DNA from: Ilex aquifolium
Lineage: Eukaryota > Streptophyta > Magnoliopsida > Aquifoliales > Aquifoliaceae
Direction of reading: 5' to 3'
NCBI GenBank assembly: GCA_951799425.1
Contig: OX637393.1
Span: forward strand, 38,079,744 to 38,143,743
Length of the DNA: 64,000 bases
Shown: positions 49,091-59,450 of the stretch, in pieces
How the letters are laid out: every line of letters starts with the position of its first letter
How positions within the stretch are numbered: position 1 is the first letter of the stretch
Translations under genes and position numbers: made by a program
Notes under the pieces: generated by a model
The model's database searches: none
What the model was told of the DNA's origin: nothing
Seen by the model: the letters and a program-made list of their open reading frames with translations, nothing else

Positions 49091-49550
49091 TTACACATTC
49101 CTACAGTTAAATAGCTTACGAAAACTATCGATAACAAAATAGTAGCAAGAGGTCATACACACTGCAATGAAATGGAGCCATGCCCTTCGCCAGTCAGGGT
49201 TCACATAAAGAACTGCCAATGTTCCTAACAACACCATTATATATGACACAAAAAAACTCACATGAAAAACATCCATGTCAATGAAACCACCATCATTTTG
49301 TTCATCTTTTGAATCTTTTTGAATTGGTGATGGTGCTTGGATATCGATGCAATAGTTATGTGATGGAGGTCCACAAAGATATGGATTTCCCTCGTAACTG
49401 CTCTCATCGAATGTCGCAAATTGAGCTTTGAAATCTGGAGTTTTACCAGATAAGTTGTTGTGTGCTACACTGAAGACCTCCAAGGAGTTCAACTCAATAA
49501 ATTTGGAGGGGATACTTCCGTTCAAGTGGTTATAGGAAAGATCTAAACTC
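49091..49550 (-). pseudogene. out-of-frame 3' part of the RLP gene: last LRR, membrane segment, tail
   Basis: It is open from 49,525 to 49,091 in the frame one base off from the main exon. It reads the end of the LRR array ([20 protein letters not shown]), the C-terminal cap (YEGNPYLCGPP), an acidic linker (KDSKDEQNDGGFIDMD), a single membrane span (VSFFVSYIMVLLGTLAVLYV) and a short cytoplasmic tail ending FNCRNV. The RLP pseudogene on the other strand has this region in frame with its LRRs, apart from a stop just before the acidic linker. In a working receptor it would therefore anchor the protein in the plasma membrane. Confidence 0.85.
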
Positions 49551-52500
49551 TCAATGTCTTAGGTTTGAAAATGTTGTTGGAATTGATCCAGTGAGATTGT
49601 TGTGGGATAGATTTAATGCGTGGAGCTGATTTATGTTCCCAATTTCTGGTGGTATTTCACCCGTTAATTGGTTGCAAGAAAAATCAATTCCTGACATCAA
49701 ATCGAGGACACTACCCTCGTAGGAATAGGATATACTCTTAGTAGTGAACTCCACTTTTTCTTTGACATTCCACCCGGCCATTGGAACAGAATCTAATGAA
49801 TACTTAAAGCTCTGGTAGTTCCGCTTTCTGAAAAATGATCTTGAATAATAAACCGGCCCTTCAAAAGATTTGGTATTGTTTGACCCAGAAGTTATGCTAG
49901 CCAGGCAACGAGGAATAGAACCAGAAAGACTATTCTGAGAAACATCGATCAGGCTTATTTGCTTCAAGTGGCATAATTCAGTGGGAATGTTGCCTCTAAA
50001 TAAGTTACCTTTCAAGATAAGAAAATTCAATCTAGAAAGGTTGCCTATCCAATCTGGAATTTTACCAGTTAGGTTGTTATATCCAAGGTCTAATGTCACC
50101 AAATACGAGTTGTCATAGAATGCACGAGTCAATGGACCACTCAATCTATTTTTACTCAGATGAACATGAATGATGGATGGAGGGTTAAAACAAGCTGGTA
50201 GAGAGCCGGACAAGCTATTTTCAGAAAGATCTAAAAATTGAAGCTGGTTAAGTTTGCACAACTCAAATGGAATGGGACCTTGAAGCTGATTTTTGGCTAA
50301 GTTTATTTCCTCCAAAAATGACATATTCCCTATCCATTGTGGAAGCACGCCAGACAAAAAGTTATTTCCAATATTCACAATCTGCAACCAAGAGGCATTA
50401 GACAAGCCATCTGGTATCTTTCCAATAAAAGAGTTGTTGTCCAAATATAACCATTGCAAACTGGTCATATTGAAGAAATTGGCAGGTATTCGACCACGCA
50501 AGCAATTGTTTGATAGTCTGAGGAGAAATAAGTTGTTAGCCATGGCCAAATGTTCTGGTATTCCTCCATACAAGTTATTGTTGGATAAGTCTAATAACTC
50601 TAAAGACCTACTATCACCAAAAGAGGGAGGAATATGACCTTCAAACATATTATTGGACAAGTTCAAACTCTCTAAGCTTGGAAAGATCACATTTAAATTT
50701 ATAGGAATTTGACCGTCTATGCAATTGTTAGAAACATCTAATTCCAAAGTACGAGGCCTAGGATAAGAAGGCAATCGAAAAGGCCATGTGAAAGAGTTAT
50801 GTTGTAGGTGAAGTTCTTCCAATTTGGTATTGTTCTCTAACAACCAGGAGGGGAACTTCCCCGATAAGTTGTTGTGAGAGAGATCAATTACTCTCAAGTC
50901 ATTTTGGTAATATAAGAAAGAGGGTATCGTATCAACACCACTACAATTTGACAAGCTAAAAAACTTCAGTTGGAATCTTGGAATCCAGGATTGAGATTCA
51001 TCTTCTATCTCTGCTACATTATTATCACTTAAAATGACCTCAAGCTTTGAATGGTTAACAAATGAGACAAATGAGGACTGAATCATGAAGTGATTATAGG
51101 AAACGGAAAGGTATTCAAGTGAAATGAGACTAACAAGAGGAGATTGGGCAGTATTCCCATGGAACCTATTAAAGGAGAGATCCAATATACGGAGAGATGT
51201 CAAGTTTCCCATACATGAAGGAAGTATCCCCTCAAAATCATTGTGACTAAGGTCTAGCACTTCAAGATTCTTCAGTTCATATAATCCTGTGACAAGTAAG
51301 AAGTGATGCTTAGCTTGAATTATTATTCGTATATATAAAAAGTTAGTTTATTTTATGATCTTCCAACTACTTTGTAGGTAAAGGTCATCATCCAATTAGT
51401 GAATGAACAACAGCAAAGCAATAGTACAAGGATTTTGCGAATCAACTCATATATATACCTTCATGAGCTGGTAGATTGCCATGGAGCCCACAATGAGACA
51501 ATGACAAAACCTTTAGAGAAGTCATCACGCCAATTTTCTGAAGAAAGCTCCCTTGGATGGATGAATAATCCAAATTTAAGAGCTCCAAGTTGTAGAATCC
51601 ACCCAACTCTATATTAAAAATAAATTCAAACAGAATTATATATGAAATCAATATGACTAAACAATTAGCATCTCATGATAGAAGTAGTACTCATATGATA
51701 GATGATCAGATACCAGGCACCAAGAAATTTTGAAAATTACACTTCTTACCCCCAAAAGCATCACTAGATATCTAAAAAATTGAGTACCAAATTTTCATGT
51801 AACATAATTAAAATTGAGCATTATACACTAATTATGTATAAAAATCGGAAAGTATATAGAATACCACACAAAATTTGTTGGACAAAGCAACGAAATGGAT
51901 GTAATATGTCAAGTGATACTTAAATTTGGGCCAAAAAATTTAAAAATTTATACTTTTCTTTTTATTTTATTGACATAGTAATATGTCAAGTGATGGAATT
52001 CCAATGGAGAACAACACTATCAGACCATAACACTGTCATATTTTTAAGTCAACAAATTAGGTAAATATTTTTATCTCACTAGTCTTGCTCTCAAAAAAAA
52101 CAAAAAAAAGAATTAGCAAAAATAAGATTAACCTATTGTCCCCGTCCCGAGGGGGTGATCATCCACAGTAGTTTCCCTTACCTTTTTCGGTGACCAAACC
52201 CTCCACGCTAAGATTTAACATCCTAAGAGATGGCAATGCTCCTAGTGAATGCAAAACACTTGAATTAAAATAGTTGCGGTTCAAGCCGAGAACTTGTAGC
52301 TTGCTCAAGCTCTTCATACCTGAATGCAAAATATTACAATGTTATCTATAGTCTCTATACTTCGAGTTGAACCCTGCAGATGAAGAGACTGAACACAATA
52401 TTCATTTGACATATCATTTATACCTTTTATGGTCGTGAGGCTGTCAATTTGGTTGTAACTCAAGTCCAACTCCTCCAGGTTGCTCATAGAAGACAAGTCT

Positions 52501-55500
52501 ACATATAAAACAAGATATATTTGTTCTCTGAAAGTTCACTAGTATATTATTTCTTTTGATGGTAAGCATACTGATCTCTTAGGCTACTGCACTATTTCTT
52601 CATTGCAATTCTCCCGAAAGTAAATTTTGTATTAAAAAGAAGCTTTACAAAGCAAAGTCACAACACAGTAGCAAAACGGGTCATGAAAGAAGCAAAAGGT
52701 AGCAGAGATGCAACACAAAAGAATTTATGGGGAAGTATAGGCCATGGTCAGTACTTCCCCACAAATTCATAACCTGAGCATCCAATGGAAAGTGAAAAAC
52801 ATTACAAGGAGAAAGATCAGTCCAAGCAGGAAGGGGGAAGGCCCCATAATTGTAGAAGTCTAAGGTTCAAAACAGAGTTCTTGAACCTGACAGAGAAAAG
52901 CCTATCCTTAATGGCTGCTTGATGACCAGGAGCAAGGAGTTCCTATCCCTATATTGACTGGCATAAACTCTGAAGTTCCTTTCCAACCAAATGTGGTAGA
53001 CAGTGGCAGACAAGCTCAGTTTTAAAATCACTGAAAGCATGGACTTCTTCTTCCAATTGGTAGCTGCATATTCAATAAAAGGAGACTAGGGTGTTGGTGT
53101 CCATTGGAGTTGACTACAAGCCAGGATAGAGGTCCATAAGCCATGAGAATAGGTACGTTCAAAGAAGAGGTGAAAGTGGGATTCAGGGTGACGCCTGCAA
53201 AGCATGCATTCCAAGCTAGTTTGGTTAGAAGGATCATGGATTCTATCCTTGGTAGAGAGTCCAGGGCTGGCCCAATGAAAACTGGGCCCTAAGCGAAAGT
53301 GTTAAATAGGGGCCTATCAAAATTTATCAAAAAAAATTATTGTATGATTAAAATTTTATTTAAAATTTATTTTTACATTTTTTGTGATGCAAAATTAGTA
53401 ACCAAATTTTTATATTTGAGTTTTGCTAGTATATTTTTTCAATGGATAATATGATTAATCCATTCAATTTTTCTTGTGCTATAGTTGATCGTAAGTAGAA
53501 TTTTATGAGTTTAATTTAAAAAAAACTTGACATATTTCAAACTAAAAATTCTTGTGAATAAAATATATTTTAAAATAACAAATAATTATACTAAGAGAAC
53601 AATTTAATCTAATATCTTATAAAAGTCAATAAGAATTAAACACAATATCACCTGATAAATAAAAATTGTATAAGCTTTGAATTAACGATTTGTTCGCCTC
53701 CCAAATCCTCTACTATTTCAAACTTTCACAATAAAAAAGAATAATTGCATTAAATTAATCCTATCAATAAAAATATTAAAAAATTAAATTACTAATCAAA
53801 CAAATTGTACATTTTCAATTTAATCTAGGTTGCAAGAGAGACATACATAATTATGCTATATTAACTTTTTTTACTTGGGGGAGAGAGATAGAGAGAGTAA
53901 ACTTTTAGAACTTTTTTTTACTTGGGGGGAAAATTAATTTTTGCCTTTTTTAGAACTTTCAAGTCTTTTAAGTTTTAGCAGTTGGAAAAAGTGTGAGAGA
54001 GATGTGAATTAGGCCTTTGTTTTAGTCTAGGCCTTGTAAAAATTTTCATTAGATTGGACCCTTTAAACCACCAAAATTTTTGGGCCAATTTAAATTACAG
54101 TTAAAAACTATATTTATTTTTTGAAGCCCTCTTTTTTTGGGGCCCTAAGCAGCTGCTTAAGTAGTCTTTCTATTGGGTCGGCCCTGAGAGAGCGTTTGCT
54201 TGATGGCCAACCAAAGAAAGAAGCTCATCCTCGTGATGGATTGACTGTACCAGAGAAGCTTGGACCAAGAGGTTTTTGGACTGGTTTCCTTGATATGGTT
54301 CCAAGCAGAAGCAGTGGAGAAAAGGCCATTTATTGCAATTCTCGTACATAAATAAATGTTGTTAAAATCTCTTTCATACCTTGTAGGTTAATAGATCCAT
54401 TCAACTCGTTCGAGCTTATAACTAGTCTCTTAAGTGATGAAAGCACTCCAAGAGATGATAGGATGCTGTTATTGCACCAATTCCCATCCAAGTTAAGGAT
54501 CTCCAATTTGCTCAACTCAGATAATCTTTCAAAACCTGTTAAGAATTTTACATTTTGATTAAAAAAAAAAAAAATTCCCTGAATAACATATTAAGAACAC
54601 CACATGCTTATTATTTTGCTAAGCAAGAAAATCTGGACCTTCATTTGCGAGGCAACCAACAAGCTGGTTATCAGACAAGTCAAGATAATGAACACAACAT
54701 TCATTCAACATATCATTTATACCTCTTATGGTCTTGAGGCTGTCAATGTAGTTGCCACTCAAGTCCAGCTCCTCCAGGTTGCTCATAGAAGACAAGTCTA
54801 CATATAAAACAAGATATATTTGTTATCTGGAAGTTCACTAGTATATTATTTCTTTTGATGGTAAGCATACTGATCTCTTAGGCTGCTGCACTATTTCATT
54901 GCAATTCTCCAGAAAGTAAATTTTGTAGCTTTACAAGACAAAGTCACAACACAATAGCAAAACGGGTCATGAAAGAAGCAAAAGGTAGCAGAGATGCAAC
55001 ACAAAAATTTATGCGGAAGTATAGGCCATGGTCAGTACTTCCCCACAAATTCATAACCTGAGCATCCAATGGAAAGTGAAAAACATTACAAGAAGAAAGA
55101 TCAGTACAAGCAGGAAGGGGGAAGATCCCATAATTGCAGAAGTCTAAGGTTCAAAACAGAGTTCTTGAACCTGACAGAGAAAAATTCTATCCTTAATGGC
55201 TTGCTTGATGACCAAGAGTAAGGAGTTCCAATCCGAGAAGGGGGATGGATTGATTAAGTCTATCCTTAATGGCTTGCTTGATGACCAGGGGGATGGATTG
55301 ATTGTACCAGAGAAGCTTGGACCAAGAGGTTTTTGGACTAGTTCCCTTGATATGGCTCCAAGCAGAAGCAATGGAGAAAAGGCCATTTATTGCAATTCTT
55401 GTACATAAATATATGTTGTTAAAATCTCTTTCATACCTTGTAGGTGAATACATCCATTCAAATTGTTGTTACTCATGTATAGTCTCTGAAGTGACGAAAG

Positions 55501-56083
55501 CAATCCAAGAGATGATAGGATGCTGTTATTGAAGTAATTGAAATCCAACCGAAGGACCTCCAGCTTGCTCAACACAGATAATCTTTCGAAACCTGCTATG
55601 AATTTTACATTTCGATTAAAAAAAAATAATCCCTGAATAACATATTAACAAGAGCACTTGCTTATTAATTTGCTAAACAAGAACAAGAAAATCTATACCT
55701 TCATTCGCTACCCAATCACCAATAGGGTTCCAACTTAGGTCAAGATATCGGAGTTCTTTAAAGGGAAGAAACAAAGAGGCGTTGAAATACCAATCCCCTA
55801 ATCTCCGCTCCCTTGCTTCCCGAAGAGAAAGATTAACCACATGAGATGTGGTCGGGTTGCATTCAACTCGTTCCCAATAGCAACAGTCACTCTCCGTACT
55901 ATTATTACCGTCTAATGTGTCCTCCCAAGATGGCAAAGAAGCTCCATTTGGGTAGTTTATGGAAGCTTTGAGTTGCAACAGAGCAACCCTCTCTTCCTCC
56001 CGACAACCAAAACACCCAACATCACAAAACCATATCAAAGCTAACATTACCACCCACCACTCCATACCCTTTGATTCCTTCAT
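49551..56083 (-). CDS. receptor-like protein with LRRs (Cf/RLP type), premature stop before the membrane anchor
   Basis: Eight exons fit consensus splice sites: 56,083-55,699; 55,592-55,437; 54,797-54,723; 54,535-54,380; 52,498-52,424; 52,319-52,182; 51,608-51,459; 51,286-49,551. Every intron is phase 1 and every internal exon a multiple of three, so LRR modules can be gained or lost in frame. The total is 2,871 nt, or 956 residues. Exon 1 gives a signal peptide (about residues 1-24), the N-cap (REEERVALLQLKASINYP, DCCYWERVEC) and the first LRR. The last exon holds about 20 LRRs of plant type (LDLSxNxLxGxIP) with an island near KSFEGPVYYSRSF. At 49,551 a stop follows SNLRH. Homology says two bases (one AT of CATATTGAG) are missing, separating the anchor at 49,091-49,525. 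Exon 3 could extend to 54,639 (159 nt, still in phase), adding 28 residues. The role would be cell-surface immune perception with co-receptor kinases; the ligand is unknown. It may be a secreted ectodomain, a recent pseudogene or an assembly error. Confidence 0.85.
52602..54343 (-). mobile_element. LINE fragment (zf-RVT end) in RLP intron, copy A
   Basis: It is flanked by attgcaattctc at 52,602-52,613 and 54,332-54,343. On the minus strand it encodes the reverse-transcriptase zinc-binding region of plant LINEs: SAWNHIKETSPKTSWSKLLW, SFFLWLAIKQTL, then ECMLCRRHPESHFHLFFERT and LSATVYHIWLERNFRVYASQ. Stops are present. It is interrupted by a hAT-type element at 53,262-54,186. Confidence 0.75.
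53262..54186. mobile_element. hAT-like non-autonomous element inside the LINE
   Basis: The ends are CAGGGCTGGCCCAATG and, inverted, CAGGGCCGACCCAATA. The flanks agagagtc (53,254-53,261) and agagagcg (54,187-54,194) are an imperfect 8-bp duplication. Removing the element rejoins the LINE reading (LAIKQTL / TKDRIHDP). The interior of about 0.9 kb is AT-rich and non-coding. Confidence 0.75.
54898..55399 (-). mobile_element. LINE fragment in RLP intron, copy B
   Basis: It carries the same LINE with the same flanks (attgcaattctc at 54,898-54,909, attgcaattctt at 55,388-55,399). It is shorter by an internal deletion and carries a small duplication of a gatggattgatt stretch around 55,245-55,300. 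There is no hAT element. Shared flanks mean it arose by duplication, not by a second insertion. Confidence 0.75.
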
Positions 56084-56135
56084 ATTTATTTGATGATATG
56101 TTTTTGTTTGTGTGTTCTTGGCAAAGTGCTATCAA

Positions 56136-56144
56136 ATTAAATAG
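56136..56144 (-). promoter_or_regulatory. probable TATA box of the RLP gene
   Basis: The minus strand reads CTATTTAAT, about 55 bp upstream of the ATG at 56,083. The same region is conserved upstream of the exon-1 fragment at 58,212, at about 58,295-58,305, which supports a promoter role. Confidence 0.45.
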
Positions 56145-56209
56145 AGGGTTGATGCCTTTGGAGAATTGGCAAGCCAAGCTCTCAAAATCTTGACTCAAGA
56201 CCAGTCATG

Positions 56210-57450
56210 CACAAGTCAGTCCACAACCCCCTAACATGGAAAAGCTAAATTCAAGGCCACTATGTATAGTAAAACATGAAAGGGAAAAAAAAAAGATATA
56301 ACTAAATTATAATGTTTGCATAGTGAAAAAGGAGTGAGGTTTACTTCTGTTAAATTGACTCAATATTAAACACTTTCCAAGAATAAAAATGAGACCTTAT
56401 TAGTAGATTTTATTCAAATGGCTCATTCATCAACATTAGTGATCTAACGTTGAAAAAACTAATTAAGAGCTAAATTAGTAGTTAGTGATGTTACAAATCA
56501 TAATATTCGTTAATTTATATAGCTGAAAATGGAATTCAAATTTTTAATATTAAATGTACTCAAAATTAAATATTTATCATGAATCTAAATAAGACTCAAT
56601 ATATTCAAATATATCATAAATGAGACTCAATACTTTGGATTCAAAATAAAATTCTTAATTTTGGATCCCAAATGGATAGGAGCCTTAAGTGAATGGATCC
56701 CATCAAAAAAAATTAAGGAGACCCAGTGATTCACAGAGAGTATCACTAGTAGTCTAGCAGTGCTTACAAGTCCATAGTCCATAAGAGGAGTTCTATTATG
56801 CTGTTTACTCCTTACAAAGAAATTATCTAAGAATAAACTTAAAAAAGAAATTTATTCATACTTTTGGTGACATACCTTCTTTTTTACATTTCATGAAAGC
56901 GTGACATCTTTAAGTAAATTCTTTTTATTATTTATTTTATTTTATTATTTTTACTGTCAATTGTTACCAACAACTCAAAGCAAAATTCATGTGTTGCTTG
57001 TAGGTGGGGTCATCCACAAGTCAGTCAACAACCTATCTAACACGGCAGAGCTAAATTCTTGTAGGTGGGGTTGACTGACCCTACAGCATTATACATACCG
57101 AACAAAGAAAAAGCGCTTTCCAATAATTCAAATGAGACCTTATTAGTAGTTTTTATTCGAATGGTTCATCCATCAATATTAGTGATCTGACAATGAAGAT
57201 TATTAAAAATATTTTTGGAGGAATTTATTTTTTATTTCATTTTGAATGATCCAATACATGATAGGATTTAAAATCGATATATTGAAAAATGTCATGTGAT
57301 AATTTTCCTTTAAGACGCACTTTGCATTTTTTGTTATTTTTGTTACCAATCATAATCTTCGTTAATTTATATAGCAAAATTAAAATTTTTTAATTATTAT
57401 TAGATGTTCTGCATATTAGATGTTTATCATGAATTTAAATAAGACTCAAT
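56210..57450. repeat. degenerate direct repeat upstream of the RLP gene
   Basis: Blocks at 56,215-56,640 recur in the same order at 57,010-57,450. Examples are cacaagtcagtc, gagaccttattagtag, catcaacattagtgatct, tcgttaatttatatagc and gtttatcatgaat-taaataagactcaat. The spacing is about 740-790 bp and identity is moderate. This shows that the 5' flank, not only the gene, was duplicated. Confidence 0.7.
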
Positions 57451-57990
57451 ACATGCAAATGAATCCTATTAATTGTGGATTAGTAATCCAACACTAAAAA
57501 TTCGGATGTTTAATTTCTCCTTTGAGATTCACAATTTAAAATCTAAAATGGGATACATACAAGTGCATGAATACAAATGTTCAATTGCATGAAGATTATT
57601 GTATTGAATTGAAGTGTTATACAAATGTTCAATTGCAGCTATACAAATGTTCTTATTCATTAGGCAATTGAATTGAAGTGTTACTTTCAATTGCATGAAG
57701 ATTATTGTATCTTGGAAGACAAATTCTATGATTTTCATAAACATTAGTATGAGGGTGAAATCTGTCTTAAAGATATAGTGTCAAATCCTAGCCTTGATCA
57801 ATAAAATTCAATCTCCGTTCCTGGTCTGCAAATTGGTCAGTTATTTATAGCAGTTTTAAATGTTACTAATTTTTCTTGCATGTTACTGTTTTGCTCTTAA
57901 TTGCATAAACATATTTATAGGTTTCTATTTAGAATAATTATAAGTTTAATATCATTCCAAAATCTCAATAATCAATTTTGTCATATTGTA
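57451..57990. other. intergenic DNA
   Basis: No gene is supported. A word ttgcatgaagattattgtat occurs twice (about 57,586 and 57,692), indicating a small local duplication. Confidence 0.4.
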
Positions 57991-57997
57991 GAGATCC

Positions 57998-58212
57998 ACA
58001 CCAACAATAGCAACAGTCACTCTCCATACTATTATTACCTTCTAATGTTTCCTCCCAAGATGGCAAAGAAGTTCCATTGGGGTAGTTTATGGAAGCTTTG
58101 AGTTGGAATTGAGCAACCCTCTGTTCCTCCAACAACCAAAGCACCGAACACCACAAAACCATATAAGACCTAACATTACCACCCAACACTACAAATCATT
58201 TGATTCCTTCAT
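57998..58212 (-). pseudogene. RLP exon-1 fragment
   Basis: From the ATG at 58,212 the minus strand reads MKESNDL then a stop. The frame continues as CWVVMLGLIWFCGVRCFGC, close to the signal peptide of the RLP gene. A frameshift follows and then the N-cap (EEQRVAQFQLKASINYPNG, NNSMESDCCYC). The similarity ends there at about 58,000. About 130 bp of upstream sequence also resembles the promoter of the RLP gene. It is a decayed partial copy with no LRRs. Confidence 0.85.
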
Positions 58213-59450
58213 ATTTAACTTCTGACCTGTAGCTGTGTAGTTTTTAAGATTCTGATATACTTTTTTTTTTTTTTTTTATGTCAAAGTGGTGTCATATTAA
58301 ATAGGGGGCTGAGGCCTTTGGATAGTTTACAAGTCAAGCCTTCAAAATCAAGTCGGTCAACTGGCCACCTACCGCAACAGACTTAATTTCTTGTATCATT
58401 ATTGTGTTTGAATATTTTACAGGCAAAGACTTCTCATCCAATCAAATTTAAATGCCATCAATGTCATGACTATTCCATTTTAGTTAGTAATTCGCAAGAC
58501 AGTCCACTGCTTCCCTAAAGTCTTAGAAGTGGGGTCAATTGAACCAAGACCAGTCTTCATCAATAAAGCAACGGTCAATCCACTGCTTCCTCTGATATAT
58601 TGTTGATTATACTAATGTAGGTAGCTCAGTCTCAAACTTTTTACAGAAAAAATGGTGCACTGGAGAATGGTCGAGTCTGCTCATAAGAAAAGAAATGGCT
58701 AAAACATCCTATTTTGAATATTTACAAGAAATAATACTTGATGATGCACAAAATTGGTTTGTACACCATAGCCAAGTGAATAGTATAAAATGCAGTAAGT
58801 AAGGAGAAGAGGAAAGACAAGAACAACACAAGGATTTTAGTGGTTCAGTCAACAAGACCTACGTCCACTTTCAATGGCTAAGTTCGCCGGGAAGTTTATT
58901 AACTCCGGTGTGTAAGGAGATCAGGGAATTACAAGAGAGAGAGAGAGATGACCTTGAGTTTTTGTGAGATGCCCCCAAAGTGATGGGGAAGCTTACAATT
59001 TATAGTCGTCTGTGTAGTAATTGAATGGGTAGTTTGACGGTCATAACGGATTGTAGCAACTTAATAGCTTTAAACAGCTTGACGATCCCTCCTCTCTTTG
59101 GCGACCTCTCCTTTCCTCAACCGGCAAGAGAGTGCTCTCCAAAGGTCTTGGCCAAATGATGAGGGAATGTTGACTTTCTCTAAGCGGTCCGGATGCTCCC
59201 TTAGTAGTGTAGCTCCCTAATGAGTTTGACCGGTCTAGACCACTTTGGGCCTGCTTGGTCTTCTGGAGCTTGGGTTTTTAAATAGTTTTGGATTTTTCAC
59301 CCGAATTAGATTATTTGGGCTTGACCCATCAATACTAATTGACCTAATATATCACAATTATTAGATAAGTGGTAGATTCTAACAAATATTGGGACCATTG
59401 TCAATTTTAATGGTTATAATTGATTAAATTAACTAATTAAGAGTGTGTTT
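58213..59450. other. promoter relic of the RLP fragment and a dispersed repeat
   Basis: 58,213-58,340 is the degraded upstream region of the exon-1 copy. 58,740-59,340 is less AT-rich and carries gtggttcagtcaacaagacc, followed by tacgtccac, the motif shared with 48,040, plus a GA microsatellite at 58,935-58,948. It may be an LTR fragment, but the ends are unresolved. No gene is seen. Confidence 0.4.

Larger units (their letters stand above)
52390..55740 (-). repeat. tandem duplication of an LRR exon pair with its introns
   Basis: The copy at about 54,690-55,740 runs from the end of exon 1 through exon 2 (55,592-55,437) to exon 3 (54,797-54,723). The copy at about 52,390-54,690 runs from an exon-1-like stub (LDLSDNQLVGCLANEG, minus strand near 54,690-54,640) through 54,535-54,380 to 52,498-52,424. 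The introns are alignable too, including the LINE fragment and its flanks. The exon lengths are identical (156 and 75 nt) in the two copies. Confidence 0.85.

Noticed and set aside
53028..53237. Open frame beginning MILLTKLAWNACFAG as a small gene
   Set aside because: The neighbouring frame reads the zinc-binding end of a LINE (ECMLCRRHPESHFHLFFERT); this frame is its shadow.
52300..55600. CRISPR-like array of repeats
   Set aside because: The repeats are two copies of an exon-intron segment over 1 kb long, not short regularly spaced units; this is nuclear plant DNA.
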